A program made the translations under genes and the position numbers. 64,000 bases of DNA from CAVWDU01 sp963840725 (GTDB lineage Bacteria > Pseudomonadota > Gammaproteobacteria > Pseudomonadales > Halieaceae). Below the pieces are notes generated by a model. It saw only the letters and a program-made list of their open reading frames with translations, was not told the DNA's origin and ran no database searches. The stretch spans positions 124,001 through 188,000 of the forward strand of contig CAWIZY010000003.1 in NCBI GenBank assembly GCA_963840725.1. Reading direction: 5' to 3'. Below are positions 61,975 to 64,000 of the stretch, piece after piece. The first letter of the stretch is position 1. Every line of letters starts with the position of its first letter.

Positions 61975-64000
61975 ATGATCTACCAGAGTGATGCACTCAC
62001 GGTGAAACGCCTAGAGGGCGACATCGCCGAGTTGAATTTTGACCTGCAAGGCGAATCCGTCAACAAATTCGACCAGGCCACTGTGACCAGCCTCACGGCA
62101 GCGCTCGACGCGCTGGAGGCCGAGCATGGCATTCGCGGTTTGCTGGTCACCAGCGCCAAGCCGGTGTTTATCGTCGGTGCGGATATCACCGAGTTCACCA
62201 GCCTGTTCGGTGCCACGGTGGACGAGATCAAGCCCTTCACCGGGACCAACAATGCCAACTTCAATCGACTGCAGAATCTGCCCTACCCCAGCTGTGCGGT
62301 CATCAACGGCTTTGCCATGGGGGGCGGCCTGGAAATCTGTCTGGCCTGCGATTTCAGAGTCATGAGCACGGCGGCAAAAGTAGGCCTGCCCGAGACCAAG
62401 CTGGGTATCCTGCCCGGCTGGGGCGGCACGGTGCGACTGCCACGACTTATTGGCGTTGACGAGGCCGTCATGTGGATGGCAACCGGCAAGGAACAGCGAG
62501 CAGACGACGCTCTCAAGGCGGGGGCGGTAGACGCCGTTGCTGCGCCGGAGCAGCTGCATGACGCGGCGATGGAGACGCTGCAGGGGGCGATTGACGGCAA
62601 ACTCGACTACGCCCGGCGGCGCGTCGTGAAGAGCAGCCCGCTACCCCTGAATGATACTGAAGCCACCATGGCCTTCTTCACCATCAAGGGCATGGTCGGC
62701 CAGCAGGCGGGCCGCAATTATCCCGCACCGGTCAAGGTCGTTGATGTCATCGAAGCCGCGAGAGGCATGAACCTCGAAGCCGCATTAGATGTCGAGGCGC
62801 AGGCCTTTGCCGAGCTCGCCACGACTGACGTGGCGGCCGCCCTGGTCGGCGTGTTTCTGGCCGACCAGCTGCTGGGCAAAAAAGCCAAAGAATGGGAAAA
62901 GCGGGCCGACAAGAAAATCGAGCGCGCCGCGGTGCTGGGCGCTGGCATCATGGGCGGCGGCATTGCCTACCAGTCCAGCCTGCGTGGCATCCCTATCAAG
63001 ATGAAGGATATTGCCCAATCAGGCCTGGATCTGGGCCTCAGCGAAGCCAATAAATTGCTATCCAAGCGGGTCGCGCGGGGGCGTATGACACCAGACAAGA
63101 TGGGCGAGGTACTGAACAATATCGACCCCACCCTGAGCTATGAGGGCTTTGACGCGGTAGATATCGTCATCGAAGCGGTAGTCGAGAACCCCAAAGTTAA
63201 ACACGCCGTACTGGCAGAAACCGAGCAGCAGCTCAGCCCCGATGCGATCCTGGCATCCAATACCTCGACTATTTCAATTACCCATCTGGCAACAGCACTG
63301 CAGCGTCCGGAAAACTTCTGCGGCATGCACTTCTTCAACCCGGTGCACGCGATGCCGCTGGTTGAGGTCATTCGGGGTGAGAAATCCTCCGACACGGCCA
63401 TTGCGCGTACCGTGGCTTACGCAAACCGCATGGGCAAGAAGGCCGTGGTGGTTAAAGACTGTCCCGGATTTCTGGTCAACCGGGTGCTGTTCCCCTATTT
63501 CGATGGCTTCTCCAAGTTACTGCGTGACGGAGCCGACTTCCAGGCCGTAGACAAGACCATGGAACGCTGGGGCTGGCCGATGGGGCCCGCCTACCTGATG
63601 GACGTGGTAGGCATCGATACCGGTGTCCATGCCGCAGGTGTTATGGCGGAGGGTTTCCCTGACCGTATGCAGATGGACTTCAAGACCGCCACTGAAATCA
63701 TGTTCGAAAACGAGCGACTCGGCCAGAAGAGCGGCAAGGGCTTTTATGAGTACGTGCCCGACAAGCGCGGCAAACCGAAGAAAACCGTAAGCGAAGAGAC
63801 CTACGCGCTGATCGAGCCTGTAGTCGGAGCACGCACTGAGTTTGAACGCGAGGATATCGTTGCCCGCATGATGCTGCCGATGGCCACCGAACTGGCACGC
63901 TGCCTGGAAGAGGGCATTGTCGGCAGTGCCGCTGAGGCGGATCTCGCCTTGTTATACGGCATCGGATTCCCCCCTTTCAGAGGTGGCGTTTTCCGCTGGA
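61975..64000 (+). CDS. fadB: fatty acid oxidation complex alpha subunit FadB (partial, cut by window end)
   Basis: The 675 visible residues begin MIYQSDALTVKRLEGDIAEL, the standard FadB start. The enoyl-CoA hydratase/isomerase domain follows (NGFAMGGGLEICLACDF, then VGLPETKLGILPGWGGTVRL with the active-site Glu). The 3-hydroxyacyl-CoA dehydrogenase domain has NAD motif GAGIMGGGIAY near residue 321, and the catalytic-region FFNPVHAMPLVEVI lies further on. It catalyses two central steps of beta-oxidation with the thiolase FadA. About 40 C-terminal residues lie beyond 64000. Confidence 0.96.
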   Translation, partial: MIYQSDALTVKRLEGDIAELNFDLQGESVNKFDQATVTSLTAALDALEAEHGIRGLLVTSAKPVFIVGADITEFTSLFGATVDEIKPFTGTNNANFNRLQNLPYPSCAVINGFAMGGGLEICLACDFRVMSTAAKVGLPETKLGILPGWGGTVRLPRLIGVDEAVMWMATGKEQRADDALKAGAVDAVAAPEQLHDAAMETLQGAIDGKLDYARRRVVKSSPLPLNDTEATMAFFTIKGMVGQQAGRNYPAPVKVVDVIEAARGMNLEAALDVEAQAFAELATTDVAAALVGVFLADQLLGKKAKEWEKRADKKIERAAVLGAGIMGGGIAYQSSLRGIPIKMKDIAQSGLDLGLSEANKLLSKRVARGRMTPDKMGEVLNNIDPTLSYEGFDAVDIVIEAVVENPKVKHAVLAETEQQLSPDAILASNTSTISITHLATALQRPENFCGMHFFNPVHAMPLVEVIRGEKSSDTAIARTVAYANRMGKKAVVVKDCPGFLVNRVLFPYFDGFSKLLRDGADFQAVDKTMERWGWPMGPAYLMDVVGIDTGVHAAGVMAEGFPDRMQMDFKTATEIMFENERLGQKSGKGFYEYVPDKRGKPKKTVSEETYALIEPVVGARTEFEREDIVARMMLPMATELARCLEEGIVGSAAEADLALLYGIGFPPFRGGVFRW

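Noticed and set aside
1..64000. CRISPR arrays, prophage structural genes, restriction or other defence systems
   Set aside because: I looked for spaced direct repeats of 24-40 bp and for recognisable Cas, phage, restriction or toxin-antitoxin proteins and saw none. The tandem repeats present are contiguous 11- or 15-bp units.

Overview
The window (GC roughly 60%) looks like chromosome from a marine gammaproteobacterium. The signs are a complete fmdB-aspS-yebC-ruvCAB-ybgC-tolQRAB-pal-cpoB-queE-queC-tRNA-Lys run, a lipB-ybeD-dac-rlpA-mltB-rodA-mrdA-rlmH-rsfS-nadD-proA run, and a class Ia nrdAB with a two-cone NrdA. Protein style and the lipid-related accessory genes suggest the Halieaceae/Cellvibrionales neighbourhood. 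That placement is inference, because no searches could be run.

Layout. 0-5.2 kb: a catabolic/lipid accessory block (two SDR dehydrogenases, an acyl-CoA dehydrogenase, a DUF422 carotenoid-type membrane protein, an acetoacetate-decarboxylase-like protein). 5.6-16.4 kb: a decayed genomic island beside tRNA-Lys(UUU). It holds an outer-membrane-protein remnant cut by a complete IS21-family element (5797-8262) and an IS110-family transposase remnant. Next come three copies of a roughly 90-bp repeat (8572, 10468, 13747) that separate tightly packed cargo: a very GC-rich cation/proton antiporter, then an inverted block of antiporter + cardiolipin synthase + HdeD fragment, then an exported DUF900 hydrolase. 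The island ends in integrase relics, an AlpA-like gene, and a 19-bp duplication of the tRNA 3' end.

16.4-28.9 kb: leftward core operons for queuosine precursor synthesis, the Tol-Pal envelope machine, Holliday-junction processing and aspartyl-tRNA synthesis. 29.1-41 kb: an HU-type protein with a histone-H1-like tail, proS, a LuxR-type regulator, an EEP-family protein, a DUF5329 protein, MATE transporter, desaturase with a helical tail, glutathione peroxidase, acyl-CoA synthetase and RF3. 41.2-51.1 kb: lipoylation, elongasome/peptidoglycan, ribosome-silencing, NAD and proline genes. 51.2-55.7 kb: thioredoxin-fold isomerase, bfd/bfr iron storage with Fur-like sites, grxD, argD, argF. 55.7-60.7 kb: nrdAB behind a complex regulatory region (two DnaA-like boxes, two NrdR-like boxes 32 bp apart, eight 11-bp tandem repeats). 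60.7 kb to the end: a HAD phosphatase and fadB, cut by the window edge.

Two things stand out. The repeat-delimited cargo array in the tRNA-Lys island behaves like a cassette array but matches no recombination site I know. Separately, the housekeeping genes between about 45.9 and 52.65 kb carry more than 20 single-base frameshifts, several at homopolymers, while genes on both sides are intact. This is most likely a local sequence-quality problem, so those genes should be read as probably functional.
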